NCBI GenBank assembly: GCA_013398955.1
Contig: VWPU01012707.1
Location: 124,001-188,000, forward strand
DNA length: 64,000 bases
Reading direction: 5' to 3'
Source: Callaeas wilsoni
Taxonomy: Eukaryota > Chordata > Aves > Passeriformes > Callaeidae
In this document: positions 1 to 14,000 of the stretch, in pieces
Layout: every line of letters begins with the position of its first letter
Position numbering within the stretch: position 1 is the first letter of the stretch
The notes under the pieces: generated by a model
Seen by the model: the letters and a program-made list of their open reading frames with translations, nothing else
Told to the model about the DNA's origin: nothing
The model's database searches: none
Program-made: the position numbers and the translations under genes

Positions 1-1894
1 CAGCTTTCAAAAAAGAAGGATGAACTGGATGATGCAAGATGTTTGACCCAGAGCCTAGTGAAAAATTTCTATTCTCAGCATTGCCCAACAAGCCTCAGAA
101 AAAGGGAAGATTATATTTACTTGGAAGAAGAGGAATAGTTTTTTATTTTGAGAGAATACTGCTTCTCATTTAGTAGCACTAACTCACAGAGCATATCAAT
201 CCTAAAAGGTCTATTTTCTCATTCCATTGTTCTGGGCAAATAGTGACTGATAAAAAATTACCTCTGAATAAAAACATGGGTTTAAGTATGAGAAATCCAC
301 TCTCACCATTTTCATTATAGAGGATTGACAGAAAAATGAGACAAACTACAAAGACAATAGACTTGTTATATCTCTAGATGCTGTATCAAACATGAGAGAG
401 ACTACAGACTCATGTTACACACTTCCCTGGAGATCCATACTGTAAGGGAAATCAGGCTCCTTCCTCCAGCTGTTGGACAGCCTTGGAACAGATCTAAGAT
501 TAAAGCAGAAGGTCCAATTGCCAATAAAAAACAGTGAAAGTAGACCTTGCACCTGCTATAATTACAACACAGACAGAACATGTAGGATTGAGAGTGAATA
601 AGAAACACAGAAAGAGGAAGCATTTTCAAGTCCTTAAAACCAAAATGTTCCACAAAATCCTGTTAGCAATAGTTTCTTGGGAAAAGCATCTAAGAAAAAC
701 TCTACATGATATTCAAATATTTTATATATCAAACTGTGCATGTGAAAACATAACACTCCTGGGAAAAGGTCAACCAGACAAAACCTTTCTTGTCAGATGG
801 TGACCATGTGCAGATAAATGGTGAAACTACGGACTTAAGTTCTGGAATTTTAATTTGAGTCTTATTGCATATTGTTTATGAAAGATACAAATTGAAGGAG
901 AAATCATCAAGATATAGAAAACCTTACTTTAAAGTTAAGTTAGTCAGAGAAGAAAACACCTACTCAGAAGTTCCAGAAAAAATTCAGAAGAGACAGATAT
1001 CAATGTAATGATATTATTTTCTGTATTTTTATAAAGTTCCTCGTCCCAGATTTAAAAGGGATGATTTCTCTGAACGTTATTTTATGACTTGACACACAGT
1101 GCAAAATAGCAATAAACATTTCTTATCACAAAACACTGAAAAATGAAAAGATATATATGAATGCATAGCACTCTCCAAAGTTTCCATAGTTTCACTTCTC
1201 TTGTGTGGCCCTTTACTTTACTCTAAAATATTTCCTCCAAGCATAACCAAAGCAAGAAGCCTATCAGAGAGTCTACACTGCCAAATGATAGCAAGGACCT
1301 AAAAGTAGTTCTCAGAGAGGGCAAGGCTATTACAGAGATAGAAAATTATTTTTTTGTCCCAGTGTATTATTATGAAGCAAATTATTATGAAGAAGAGTTC
1401 TATGCTGGAGCCCTTCTTTTTTTCATAGCAAAAGAATTCTTAATTTTCAGCACAGTATGTTTTAAAAATGAAAGCAACTAAAAAAACCCCTTATGGAACA
1501 AATTAGAAAAACAGACAGGAGTAAGTTGCCAGGACCACCTGGCAACATGAATTACCTATGGTTATGTGAAAGTTCTCAGCAAGAACTGCCATCCTTCTGG
1601 GGAATGGGAGATCAGAATCAAAATGGGAGGATAAAAATCAGAAAAAGTCCCCAGGGAGCCGAGGGAAATACAGGCCAGTAAGTATTATATACGCCCCAGA
1701 AAATTAGAAGAAACGATATAATATAAAGATATTTAAGGACAAAAGTAAGGAAATTTGGGTAAATATTATCTGTTGACAAATCTGTATGGCTTTGAAGCCA
1801 TAAGACAGAAAAATCATACCTTCTGATCTTGAAGTTCTCTAAAAGGATTGAAAACAGGTGGATGAGTGTGACCTGACTCATGTGAAGTACCTGG

Positions 1895-2625
1895 ATTTCC
1901 AAAGCTCTTTTGACAGAGGCTTTTAAGGCAATTAAATAGTGTCTGAGTAAAAGTCCCTACATTTACATTTAAAATTGGAGAGGCGAGTATCTGCTGTGAA
2001 GGTATTTTATCAGTAGAGTTCTGCAGAGATCTGTGCTGAGACTTGTGGTATTTTACAGTATTCATAAATGATCTGGCTAACAGCTGAGAACTGAGGTGAT
2101 AGAAAATGTAATTTTAATGATAGTTATGTGGCATAGAGTGGAATTCCAGAAAGACCTCATAAAATCAGGTGGCAATACAACAGCAAACAATGATAAACAT
2201 AGATAAATGTAAGGTAAACCCAGTTGTTATTCAGAATGGCGATTCTGGTTTTATCATGGATAATTCCATGAAATTGTCCCTGTTCAGTAGCACCCAAACG
2301 AGCAAATCAACACTGGGAAACACCAGAAAAGGATAAAGAACTAGCAGAAAACTTCCGTTCAATGCAATCATTGCACTGCTCACTTCCAATTCTTGAATCT
2401 TAAGTAGCAAAGAGACAGAACAGGATTTTTCTTTTTTCTCCTTTACCTCTCCAATAGCAGCAGAGTATGATACGAGATGTGTAGGAGTCAAGTTCAAAGC
2501 AAGAGTTCTTCAAGCAAGAGGAGGCTGAGCTGTGGAACTTGCTGCCAGAGGTGTTGAGGGTGAAAAGGGCTTGCAGAGGTTCAGGGGTGCAATGAACAAG
2601 TACGTGAAATAAAGACTCACTCCAG
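1895..2625 (+). mobile_element. Old, decayed CR1-like LINE remnant
   Basis: Two anchor points suggest an ancient CR1-clade copy in plus orientation. Around 2060-2098, ATTCATAAATGATCTGGC resembles the segment of CR1 reverse transcriptase that encodes the FINDL motif. Around 2520-2600, GAGCTGTGGAACTTGCTGCC, followed by an AGAGGT...AAAAGGGCTTGCAGAGG...TTCAGGGGTGC pattern, resembles the 3' non-coding part of old CR1 copies. The stretch between is too diverged to follow and has no long open frame. Boundaries are approximate. Confidence 0.45.
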
Positions 2626-5600
2626 GTTACCACACAGGGCATATTCTGAGCTGCAAAGAGTTGGGAGTCAGAAAGAGGAAATATTGCACATGCTTGCCCT
2701 TCTTTTACTCCAAGCAGGTCAGTGCTGGAGACAGATGACTGTATTAGAAGAACCCTGACTCAGTATGACTGTTCTTCTATGGAAACATGCATGTGATAAA
2801 GCTTTTACCATTAAGACAAAACCCCCGCCCCCATTTCATCTTCAGTTATATGCTGATTTTTGTAGAATTACTTTCACATTTACTTCTCATATCTGAACTT
2901 CAAATATATCAGATATCTTTCTGAATAAAAAAAGGTATAACAAGGGAATATGCTTGAATTTTGAATTTTTCAATTCAGTCTGTAACTCAGCAGGTGGAAA
3001 GAAGTCACTTCACACTTCATGTGATACCCACCAGCATTCATTTCAGACAAGAGGAACTGAATAGAAGTCACAGCATGAAAAGTAGACAAGAGTGAACATG
3101 ATGAGGAAGAAAACAATAGCTCCTACCTGGACTGTTTAGACTGAAATGTCATCATTCAGGAATGTCCTATAGTTCCCTGTTCTGCCCATTTGCCTTTCAC
3201 CAGCAGTAAGTTTATGAATAAGTGCAGAGCAAAAAGTTTACTTGTGAACTCTCTATATTGATGAGGACTCTATAGAATATTTCATATGAATGACCACGGA
3301 TTATTTCAAAAGAAAACCATTGTGATGACAAGCCAAAGGAGATGATACTGTAAATTCACATAGCACTAGAAGTACAGACAATAAAAAATTATTTTATTTA
3401 CAGGAAAAAAGAAAATAGTTGACTCAAAACCAAGTATGTATATTTGTTCAAACACAGCACAGCTATTCTTTTAGTGAAATATTTTCCTTGTTGGCTATTT
3501 AGGAAAAGAATGTCTTAAGACTGTCATCTACAAAAACAGAAATACCTTTTCTACATAAGCAGTTTGTTAGCCCAGTTGTAATGGACTAACTTATGAACAG
3601 GAAAGGAAAAGGACAAATAAGCTTTCAATTTCTCTGTCTAGGACTCAGCACATTTGTTTGACCTTGAGTAAACATTTCTGTTCCCAAACCAACAACACTG
3701 GCATAAGACACGCAGAGTACACGTATGCTTGATAAATCTAGCAGAAGTTGTTGTCTATATCTTCATCTCAGGAAAGAAAGAAAAAGAAGCTGGGGATTGT
3801 TCTCTGGTACTGAGATCAGGAAACAAGGTCTGCTGCATACAGCCTACACTGGAGCTCAGTTCAGGTCTCCTCTGTGCTCCAAATCTCCCTGAAGCTCTAC
3901 GACAACAAAACTTCTACATGTTTATTCCAGGTGTTTTGAAATAAACTCATGACACCGTGTTCAAACCTGCAAGAGCATTACAGCCTGCAGCACGGAACAT
4001 GTTTCAAGTCCTAGGGCGCAGCAAAACAGCACAGGGAACACCTGAAGGTTCAAAAACATGTTGGAAGAGTTTTGAAAACATGAAGAGTGAAAAGAGCCAC
4101 AGCTGATTCAGATTGAGTTTCTCCTCACCAGAAATGAAAGTGAGAGACACTTGTATCTGATCGTTTGACTAGATTGCCTGTTATTTTAAAATTCATACAT
4201 AAAAGAAATGGACAATATGAACTACAGATGCGGCTGCATTTCTACATGCTCCTCCACCACCTGACTTCAAGATCAATTTTGATGATCTTTCTCAGGCTAG
4301 GGTAGGGTCTAAGATCCCTCTGTGAAGCAAAGGTGACATATAAATTAAATACATCATGGCCAGAGTATAAAGCCCTTTGTTCTATGGTCTTTCTGATTCC
4401 CAGGCTGACTTACAAAACAAAGATGTATAACGCCAGAGACCAGCCTAGAACTTTGGCCTGTCGTGCATTGTCTGTGAAATTCTCTTTTACCTTTTACTAT
4501 TTCTTAGTGCTGCAGTAAATGAATGAGTGGGTATATTATGTGCCTGTATATCTGTGTCTGTCATTCTGAGTGAGCGTGTCTGCCTCTGTCCTTGACTTAC
4601 TTTTTTTCTTTCTTCATGTTTCTTTTTTCTTCCTGTTTACAATATCTCAGTTCTAGTCAGACTGTCTCTGTTCAACACTTCTTTTATTCCTAAAACACTC
4701 ATAATGCTATTCAGAGAATATCTGTACTGTAGGAGTAGACAGAATACAGAGTGCTTACCACTGTGTAAATGATGTGCTCCCTGAGATATTTCCATGCACT
4801 GCGTGCACGGTTGTCCTTCACTCAAATTATGAAATAAAAAGAAATGTATCTACCTTTCTTTTGAATTCTTGAAATAAGTTTGAGCAATTATCACATATGT
4901 TTGTCTTCTTAGGTTGAAACCAATAATAAAAAGGCGAGAAACAACAAAGACTTAGACTCAATAGGAAAAACGAATGTGTCAGGTTCTTGAGGAACTGACA
5001 AAGAAGCATGCTTTTACAGAGAATAGGTTACCAAATAAAAGCCAGAAATCTCCTAACTTACTGGTAAGAATGTTAAGATTCTTGACAGCATTTCAAGCAC
5101 ATTCAAAAACATTTCAATTTTGGATATTATTATCACGTATTATATACTGTTAATCTACCACTATGAAATCACTCAGGTCACAAATCCCCAGCTCCAGATG
5201 AGGCTTTGTCTGAGCCAGTGAAGGAAACAATATCCTTCCTAAGGATTACCTCTTCTTCTCTGGCTTGAGGACAAGTAAAACAGCCTCTGTGGCTGACTGG
5301 TTGCAAAGCAACATAAGCATGCATCTGGGGCAGAAAATCTCTCTTCCAATCCTGACCAAGATTCAGTTTGGGGATTTACTGACAGTAATTTCTTTTCGGG
5401 ACTGTGATGTTTTCCCCTAGTAGCAGGATTGGATCAGTGGGGAGGATCTATTGGGTTTCTCCTTGCTATTTTTGAATTTCTCAAACATATTCCATACAGA
5501 AGTCTGCAACTCTAGTGCACAAAATCGGTATAAATGCATGTTTCCTATAATTTGATAGATTGCCAGCCTCACTCCCCACTCAAATACAAGGAAGTCAGGG

Positions 5601-5654
5601 AGCAAGTTTATTGAATTGCCACTGTGACAGTCAGAGACCAGAGCATGTGCTCTG

Positions 5655-5935
5655 ACGTGAGGCCGAGGGAGTGGGGCTTGCTCAGCCTGGAGAATAGGAA
5701 GTGTTGAGGTGGACTGAATGCCAGCCCTCTGGATGTTCTGAGTGGCAGACAAGAGGCAATAGATATAACTACACTGAAATTACACAGGTTCAAACTGGGT
5801 AAAGTCCTGACTGGAAAAAGCCCTGAGCAACCTGGTTTGACCTTGTAACTGACCCTGCTTCATGCAGGAGGTTTGCCTAGAGATCTCCTGCGGTTCCTCC
5901 TGACCTGAGCTATCCAATGATCTGCTCTGCAATAG
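5655..5935 (+). mobile_element. CR1 LINE fragment, 3' region
   Basis: The landmarks of avian CR1 3' sequence occur in order: GCTTGCTCAGCCTGGAGAA at 5677, GACAAGAGGCAAT around 5749, GAGCAACCTGGTTTGACC around 5825, a GACCCTGCTTCATGCAGGAGG-like block around 5850, and TTCCTCCTGACCTGAGCTAT around 5894. The copy is 5'-truncated, as is usual for CR1, has internal deletions and lacks a clean terminal microsatellite. Antisense ORFs here are by-products of the repeat. Confidence 0.8.
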
Positions 5936-6615
5936 CGGCTCTCCAACAGCAGAGCTAGTCCTCTCACAGTCTGGAATAAGACATAGATGAAGAAGTGCTT
6001 CTTTTAAAGAATGTGCAAAAATAGCAAAGCAATGACTCAATTTTTTTCTAAGTCTTTCACTTGCAAGTGGAATGAAGATAACATCCCAAGACAATCACTG
6101 TGGCCAAAAGCTCCTGGAGTCATCTACCTGTCTAGTGGAAAGGATTTCAGAAGTGTCCTAGCTCTTCTTGGCTGAGGGTTACACCTAATTCCCAATATAT
6201 GTTATTTCTCTCTATGACAGCAGAGACAGAAGAACTCAGAATAGTATGATTAATTGCCAAGCTACAGACTGCAGAAAAAGAGTCAATATTTCCCTCAAAC
6301 TGCAAAATTGTTCAGAATGTTTACTAGAAACACCATTTAGTACCACAACATAAATGCAGAATGAAGAAGACTACCCTTTTAATAGGATGAGATCCTTTTA
6401 TCTTGAAAGCACATTGCATTAAGGCAATACATGCTGAAAGGAGATTTCTTTTTAACAGTAATCTGTGTGGAACCTCCAGTACTCCTGAAGAAACTTTCAT
6501 GAACTGATTTATGTTGCATGCAGTTTCCTTCCTGGTGAATGCAAGAGCCTATAAATACTTGGATTCAGACTACGCATTTAAATACTAAGGATTAAAAAAG
6601 ACACCATTAAATTAC

Positions 6616-6803
6616 CTGTTACCATGAACATGAGAAGCACAAAATGCAAAGCTGTAGTGGAGCAAGGTTGGATCAATGACAGAACCATTTTCTGAATATT
6701 CAATCAGTTCATCGAGATAGCAGAGATGGCGGTGACAGCCCCTCACTCCGTAGCGAGCGCAGTATTCATCCAGAACGAAGACCTGACCTGGGCTAAACCA
6801 GCC
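6616..6803 (-). CDS. CADPS2: CADPS2 exon g: GWFSPGQVF to HVHGN block
   Basis: This is the most 3' exon of the gene in the window: 188 bases, 62 codons plus two bases (AG) that start an arginine codon finished in an exon beyond the left edge. The acceptor is TTTTGCCTTTCAG. The donor is GTAATT, again with T at +5. The peptide starts [19 protein letters not shown], contains [18 protein letters not shown], and ends [16 protein letters not shown]. It is nearly invariant across CAPS proteins apart from the [12 protein letters not shown] stretch, whose SENG form points to CADPS2. The expected next block (PDGIGTV, then an acidic EEKERF) was not found in the remaining 6.6 kb. Confidence 0.96.
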
Positions 6804-9800
6804 CTGAAAGGCAAAAAACCACACCACATTTTGAGATTTATTTTCCCAGTCTCAGCTTTAAATCAGACAAAGAATAGAAACACAGATTTTTATGTCCATT
6901 ACATAAACTTTTTGTATTAGAATGATTTACGTCTGACTAATGCTGACAGCACTGGAAGCTAGATCCTACAATAGCCCTCTTACTGAAGGGATTAAATGTC
7001 AGGAAACTATCTGCAGTTATGAGTTACCACTACTATGAAATACATTGTTTACAAAAAACATGCTAATATATCCAAAGTCTGCTACAGATTAAGTTATAGA
7101 TCAAAACCTAAAATAAATTAACACTTTAATTAATTTTGTTTTAGCAAACAACTGTAAGACACAAACTAAAATTTGGGTAATGCTGAGGGACGTTAACATG
7201 GATATTAAAACACAGTTTCTGGATGGTCAGTTGTCTGTGGCTGCAACTTTAATATTTTGACCACAATTCAACCCTTTACCCACGTAGCATGCATGCACTT
7301 TTAGCATGCTTTAAAACAACTTTTACTAGCAAAGAGATTCAAAGCTAGGTAGTACGTTAAAAGCCACCTGAGTAAGATGAGTAAGATTTGACCTTAAATA
7401 ATTATTAGATATACACAAGCTTACGGAGAGCTTTCTTGGTCAGAGTCTTGATGAGACCAGAACGGCTTAATCCTGACAAAGACATGAGCAAAGTACAGAC
7501 TCCTTCACACCACAAAACCAGTTCTTGAGTGAATCCAGAGTGTGAAATATATAATTGAGTCTTGATGCAGAAATATGATAAGAAGTAGCACAGTGAGCTT
7601 CCAAAAAGCAGCATGGAGAAAAACATAAACCTCGGAAAACTACAACTACTGCACAGCTGTTCTACATAAGCATTTTCCTTTGTTCTTGTTTTGATTGTGC
7701 TGATATTTCCCTCTCATCATCTCTCTTCATTCCATCTCATCAAATGGTTAAGAGAGATTGACGAATATCTGAACTCAAATATACAAATAACTTGGATAAG
7801 CAGAATGATTTTGCAAAATCATGAATTTATAACATCAATATAGCAGGTGAAGACTAATATTTCCCTAACGCTTGTGAATACTTCTGCAAGATCAGATGTT
7901 TAATATTTGTACAAAATATCAGCAAAAATACTATTGAACAATACTTAAAAATATATTCACATCAGTTTTTAAAAAACTTGTGTTTTAACTTTATTAAAAA
8001 ACTTGCTTGAGACAGGAATTTAAGCTTTATATTCTCCCCAAACTCTTCAATTTAACATATTATCTGCAAACAAGAACACCTCAAAGGTATTTCATATTTA
8101 ATAAATTTGTTTTCTCCTAATTAATTTGTTTGAAGTCAATGTTTCCACTGCCTTTAAGGAGCTTCAGCTGTTTCTAGAGAACACTCAGCTTTATTACAGA
8201 ACGGTACTCAGCATGTTAATCTAGTATCTGATCATGTTGCAATGCCTCATATAGCTTACACAGTGTTTGACACAAAATATGGTATTCTATTAAAAGAAGA
8301 AAGAAAAGGGATTTTAACTGTATTTCTGCAATAATATGTATCCTAGCCCTAGATATAATCAACAGTGGTTATTGTGATATTCTCCCAATGTGTTGTCATT
8401 GTCATGGATCTCTCCCTACGTTTTTATGGAAAACATAACAAAATGTTGCATATCATTGCCTAGCTGTACAAAAGCAAACTATTAAAATTTCTGCTCATTC
8501 TCATAGGATATAATTGTGCCAAGAATACAAAATTTTAAAGAACTTATTAATTTAACTTCAATCTCTCTTAAAAGATCTGTTTGTGTGGTCATTTTTCCTA
8601 TCAGTGTGTGCTTTCCTTGTCCTTGCTCAATCCCATACTATGCACAAGTCTCTGAAACACATAAAAACTATATACTACAAAGTATTGGTATTAGGTAACC
8701 ACATAATTTTTTATTTTGTAATTGGAAAAAAAACCCAAAACCCAAAATCCTCCACTTCCTCAATACTCTCCCTATACCAAAAAAAAAGGCAGAATTGAAG
8801 AAATTGAGGTTATATAATAATTTAATACAGAAATTTGCATAAAATTATTTCCTACACTTTAAATTTTTTTTTTACAAGTTGTATGTGTGGTTACACTGTA
8901 TTTGTTGAAATAAAGGGATGAATTGTTTCTAAAATATTATAGGAAATTAGCTGTTAGAGAAAAGAAAAATCACACTTACATGTCCATGTATTCTATTGTT
9001 ACCTTTACATTCCCAATTTTTTTAAAATAAAAAAATGTTGTTAAATATGCAATTTAAAAAAATTATCACTCATTCCACTTATTAAAAGCTGAGTTTAAAA
9101 AAGAATGGTAAGAAATACATCTGCTTTATGGTTGCTATAGCACTGTGCATTTCACCTAACCTCTTCTAAAAGTTCCTGATTTCAAGGTTATATTAAGTGT
9201 CTTACTATATTATTATTATAAAAAAAGATTTTGACCCCAATGCACTGGTAGAAAGCTAACCATTTTCTCTTTGAGTGCCAATTACTTTGTACAGATGTAC
9301 CTTCAGGCCTCTTTGATTCACTGTGCAACCCACAGACAGAAAATGAGTCCTTTAACTTTTCTATACATACGTATCTGGCAGTATTTTAAAAGGGAGGCAA
9401 CTGTCATCAAATAATATTTTTTTCCCCTTTTTTAACAACTGCAAACAAACCTAAAAATTCCAATTATTATCTTTGTATTACAAAACTAGTCAGAACAATG
9501 GAAAAAAGATGTAAAAATCCCCATTATCTTTTTTTTTGTTGTTGGGACATTAAAGTGAAAAAAATATTATGTGCTGTGAGGCATTTTAGATCCTTAGTGA
9601 GAGATCACTATTTCAGGCATGATCTCAGGTGAGAAATAAAGCCTCAGGAAGTTATGAGGTCTGACCCATACAAACCTTTTTAACGAGTGTGTATAATCTG
9701 ATGAACTTCCATAAGATTGTTGCTGGTTTTCTTCCCTAATGAAAACAAAACCTGAAGCAGCCCCATCCTCAACTAGTCCACAAAGCATAGAATAGAAAAT

Positions 9801-10410
9801 GATTGTACGAAAAGGAAACTGCAGCCAGCATCTTACCTTTTATGACAGTAATGATGGTATTCTTTGAATGTGGAAAACATCCATTTTGATACAGAGATCA
9901 CATTCTATTTGCTTTTGTTTAATAATTATACTCCCCTTTGCTACTTGCAATTCAGGTAATACATACATGTCCATTTATCTATACTGCTTGTGGGTCTGAC
10001 TCCCTTCGTTGGTGTTTTACCTTCAAACCGGAATGGAATGAAGAATTACAAGACAGGTGAAAATGTCTGAGATGAGGCAACTACATTCGGACCTTAAAAT
10101 GCCTGTACAGGTTTCAGTAAATCCTACCACAGGACTTCTTACCGTTGTCAAAACTTTCTGTTTTTATTCAAACCTCCCCAGAGGACATGATAAATTTCAG
10201 CTGATAAAACTGAAGACAGTTTGTGTCTCTTTGATTTCTATTGAGTGGCACAGCAGCCGCTTGCAAGTACGTAATTTTCAAATTTAAAATCGATCGATTG
10301 GACCCTTTATTCCACCTACAACTGCAGTTGTTGAATGAATGAGGAAGAAAGGACTACTTTGTAACAACTGTTTCTCACTTCTTTATATCTATCTTCCAGC
10401 CAGTACTCAC
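6804..10410 (-). other. Intron between exons f and g
   Basis: This 3.6 kb intron runs from donor GTGAGT to the acceptor of exon g. It is AT-rich with short A and T runs (for example 8720-8790 and 9000-9070). There is a small CG-containing palindrome ATCGATCGAT at 10289-10298. I see no repeat family, exon or RNA gene. Confidence 0.85.
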
Positions 10411-10547
10411 CAAACAAGAATAGGAGTCATTCAATCTGTGATCCAAGGTCTGTCTCTGAAGCAGTCTAAAGAGGGAAGCATGGTCAAATTTGCAGGGATT
10501 AGCAGAAATAAACTCATCCATGCCATGTTTCTGGCCACGGTCTGTAT
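10411..10547 (-). CDS. CADPS2: CADPS2 exon f: conserved region after the PH domain
   Basis: The exon is 137 bases. Its first two bases (AT) join the T from exon e to make tyrosine, then 45 codons follow, ending TTG before donor GTGAGT. The peptide is [19 protein letters not shown], then [19 protein letters not shown] and NDSYSCL, a CAPS-family signature just after the PH domain. I placed the start at ATACAG after TTTGTATAACAG. The alternative AG six bases downstream would also keep the frame, losing two codons, but the family pattern YADR/YTDR favours the first. The preceding linker is longer or shorter among paralogues. Confidence 0.95.
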
Positions 10548-11010
10548 CTGTTATACAAAGGAAAAATGTGCAGAACAGTACATGTGAGTGTGTGTTCAGA
10601 CTTACAAACACCAGTGTAAGCATGGCGTATAAGTCTCAATATCTAAGCTTTCTTGAAAGTATCTCAAAGAAATAACTCATATAGAGAGATGCTTGCAGGT
10701 GAATTATTATAGAATCGTGAGCTTTTAATCTGAAAATATTATTACAGAATTATTTTTCTATCATATCAATCTATGGAGTGTAAGAGTGAAAAAAAATTGC
10801 TACCCACTGACAGATAAACCAAAATTTAGAAAGGCTGTCAGAAAACACAACATAGTACATTAAAAAAGTATTAAAGCATTGTTTTCTAGTGGGGTCTGCA
10901 AATGTTTCAATTTAAAAACAATGTTGTAAGTAGAAAAGAAAAATATTCTGTAATTTCCTGGTTTAGTATGGCGCTCTTTCTAATTTTAGCAAAATAACCA
11001 CAAAATATTA

Positions 11011-11037
11011 AAAAAAAAGAAAAAGAAAAAGAAGAAA
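11011..11037. repeat. A-rich (AAAAAG)n-like simple repeat
   Basis: This is a short run of A with G interruptions every five to six bases. It lies deep in the intron between exons e and f, about 0.5 kb before exon f on the coordinate axis but upstream in transcript order. It could be the remains of a poly(A) tail on the plus strand, though no retroposed body is recognisable next to it. Confidence 0.7.
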
Positions 11038-14000
11038 CTAAAAGAACCCCAAACAGGTTTATGCATTTATTTCCTCAGAAAAGAAAGAGCATCTTTACTG
11101 CAGTTCAAAGTACCACTTAATAGAAATATTCATCATGGCTTGAAGCCTACTTCTCAAATGGCAAACTGGAGCAGAAATGAACACACTGGCTTGAGCTAGG
11201 TCATTTCCAGCCTTCTTTTTGTACTCGGCTTTTAATGAGACAAACCTTAATGTAGTAATGGCAAAGAGCTCCTTCAACCTTCCAGCAAAGTGTACTGAAA
11301 AAGGGAGCAGCATTTTTGTGTAAATACATTGAGAAAACATACCATCCCAAATGGCACTTCAATCAAAGGCCCAAATTTATTGTTCTTCACAGATTGCATC
11401 TTTCAACGCCTTTAAACCCCGCGGGTTTATCAAAAGAGAAGCTCTAGTGATTGCTTTCATTACTGTTATGTTTTGTCAAAGTCTTCAATGTGAATTATCT
11501 ATCTAGTATGGACAGAAAAAGCCTTACAGTGCCCAAAAGGACTAGTTATGTATTAGCACATTAGCTGTCTTGGATTCTATAGACTGTACCGGGGTGAACA
11601 GTCCTATCAACTTAAAAATTGACTTCCCCTTTCAATAGGGTCTTAGCTCTTTGTTCCTTTAAATTCAAACCTAGGTCTTTTTATATTCGTTACCAGAAAA
11701 GTATAGATCTAAGTGTATCCTAAATGCAATTTTGAAAACCTGTATAGTAGAAATCTAAAATTTCTAAAGAAAGGAGACAAAAGTTTATTGATTAAACCCA
11801 ATTATAGAGTCAGGTTCATAATAAAACTCAATATTGATCTGTGGGCATGATGCTAACATAATCAGTCACATTTAGAAATTTAGCCCCAGATCATATTGAT
11901 CCATGTCAAGTCCAACTTTCAGCTGTATTTGTGGATGGGAGAATTATTTAATTCAAGCTGAAGGATCTGCAACATCAAATCCTAGAAAGATGCAGAAACT
12001 AATTCATATCACTTGGCTTTGCATTGTCAAAGCAAGAGTCACATTCATGTGACAGATTTCACCAAGGTGGATGTAGCAAATAAACAGTATGACAGTGTGT
12101 CGATGGTGTAAGGTATGAGACCATCACCCCAGAGAAGCAGCAGCATGTATTTTAAATGCTTGAAAGGTCTGTAGCATAGATTACACAGATTAGCAATATT
12201 TCAATGAGCATTATACTAGCCTGTCATTAATGACAAACCCAGCTCATATTTTTGACACAGGTACAGGAAATGCTCTCTCTTAATTAGTGCAATTTAACTG
12301 TACTTAAAATCATTAATTCAAAGATAAACAACTGATATCAACACAACTACATTACCAAAAGTACTGAACAACATAAGAAGTTATCTATAGCTTCCAAAAT
12401 GTCCAAACACAGATAAAACTCTTTCAAACCTGTTACATTTAATGTGCAAGTGACTGATTTCAGCATTTCTTCTAAGTTTTCCTTCTTATAAGAATATCGG
12501 GTTTAGCATATACTATGCACATTATTCATAATAAGACAGATGACAATAAAGAAAAAGTACTAATATTTCTTTTTGCCATCATGTAGAAAATTATACAGAG
12601 CTGAATCATTCTTAAACTAACCTTTCGGTTTCTTCTCTGGTTAACCACACTAACATAAAAGATGCCCCTTTTTTAAGAGAGAAGGTGTAAGTACTGACAA
12701 GTAATTTAAGTATTTTGAAATCAGGAGACTGGATGTTGCAAATGAAACAGATCCAGCACACTGATACAGTATCCAGATGATCATGATGAGTAAGGTGACG
12801 TAGTGAATACAATATAGCTTGTGAAAGCAGAATTTGCTATTACATAATTGGGGCAAAATAAGCAAATATATTGATTTAAAAGTATAAATATTTGCTAGAT
12901 TTAATTCTAAAAGAAAGACCCATGACTGATCATCTTTTTGAGTGAATCTAGTAGTGCAAATAACACTGTCGAACAGTAACAGATCTGTTACCAAATATAT
13001 TTAAGCAACAGAAAAACAACTAAAAACTTACCTTTGCCAGCTGTAGGCAAGCGGGAAATAACAGAAAAATAGATCTAGTGTAATACCTTACATTTTTGTT
13101 TATTGCTATGATGTACATACAAGATAATTGGTAAATATTTTGAAACAAAAAGGAATTAAGAAAAAATTAAGACCTTGAGCAAAGATTATGAAGAATTCAT
13201 AAATGGTATATAACTGACTAAAAAATTACTCAAGACCAGACTTTTAAAAATTGTTAGAGTGATTTTTTTTTTCAAATTCTTACATAAATGAGCTTTAGCT
13301 GCCCTGTTCAGACAACATGCAAATGCAAAAGGCATATAAGGTGCTATGCCTTATATTGTCATATAGTTAAGAAAAAAAATACAAATCCATTTTTGTCTAC
13401 ACTTTCTCAGTTCTGGAAAACATTGGGAAGATATTTGGGGAGAGCTTTAAAGCAGTAATATTTCTTTTGCTTTTTCACAATTAGTTTTTCTTCCCTTCTT
13501 AATCGAATTTGTTGCCATGCTTTCCATGTTGCCTTTAACTCAAAATCATTGGCTGCTATTTCCATGTTGCACTGCCTGTTTCAGGTTGTGTATTTCATCT
13601 TTTGCAAACTGTTAGCCAAAAAACTATCCATTTTTTTTTTTTTGGCTCAAGGTAGGACAAGTAAATATATTTTCAAACAATGTTAAAAACTAAAAAAAGC
13701 TATTGCAGGAGTTTTAGCCCATTCTTTGAATGTTCTTTTAGACAAAGATATTCATTTTGGCAGAATAGCATTCTAAGTATGCCTTTTGCCATCTTTGCAA
13801 GAAACTTTGAATTTTAGTCCAGCTGCAAAGACTATAAAAATCATCACATCCTCAGTGACTCAGCTCATACAGAGTTGACTGAATTAAGACTACCAAGATT
13901 TCCATGTTTAAGGCACGTTCTCAAGTGATTCTAGCATGCCTACACAACACCTCTGCCCCATTCCAGCTCAGAAGCAAACGCACATTTCCTGCATCATCTG

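Larger units (their letters stand above)
1..6615 (-). other. Intron downstream of exon g (partial)
   Basis: This is non-coding intron sequence starting at donor GTAATT and running past the left edge. I looked on the minus strand for the next CAPS exon and found none. It contains an old CR1-like remnant around 1.9-2.6 kb and a clearer CR1 copy around 5.65-5.93 kb. The rest is AT-rich with many stops in all frames, and I see nothing else to name. Confidence 0.8.

Noticed and set aside
2231..2497. Minus-strand peptide AIGEVKEKKEKS resembling the expected next CAPS block GIGTVSVEEKERF
   Set aside because: Similarity is limited to a lysine/glutamate-rich run and does not continue into the highly conserved residues that should follow. 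The acceptor and phase do not fit.
12650..12994. 114-codon minus-strand ORF with hydrophobic stretches
   Set aside because: Hydrophobicity reflects T-rich codons from AT-rich intron DNA. No conserved pattern was found.
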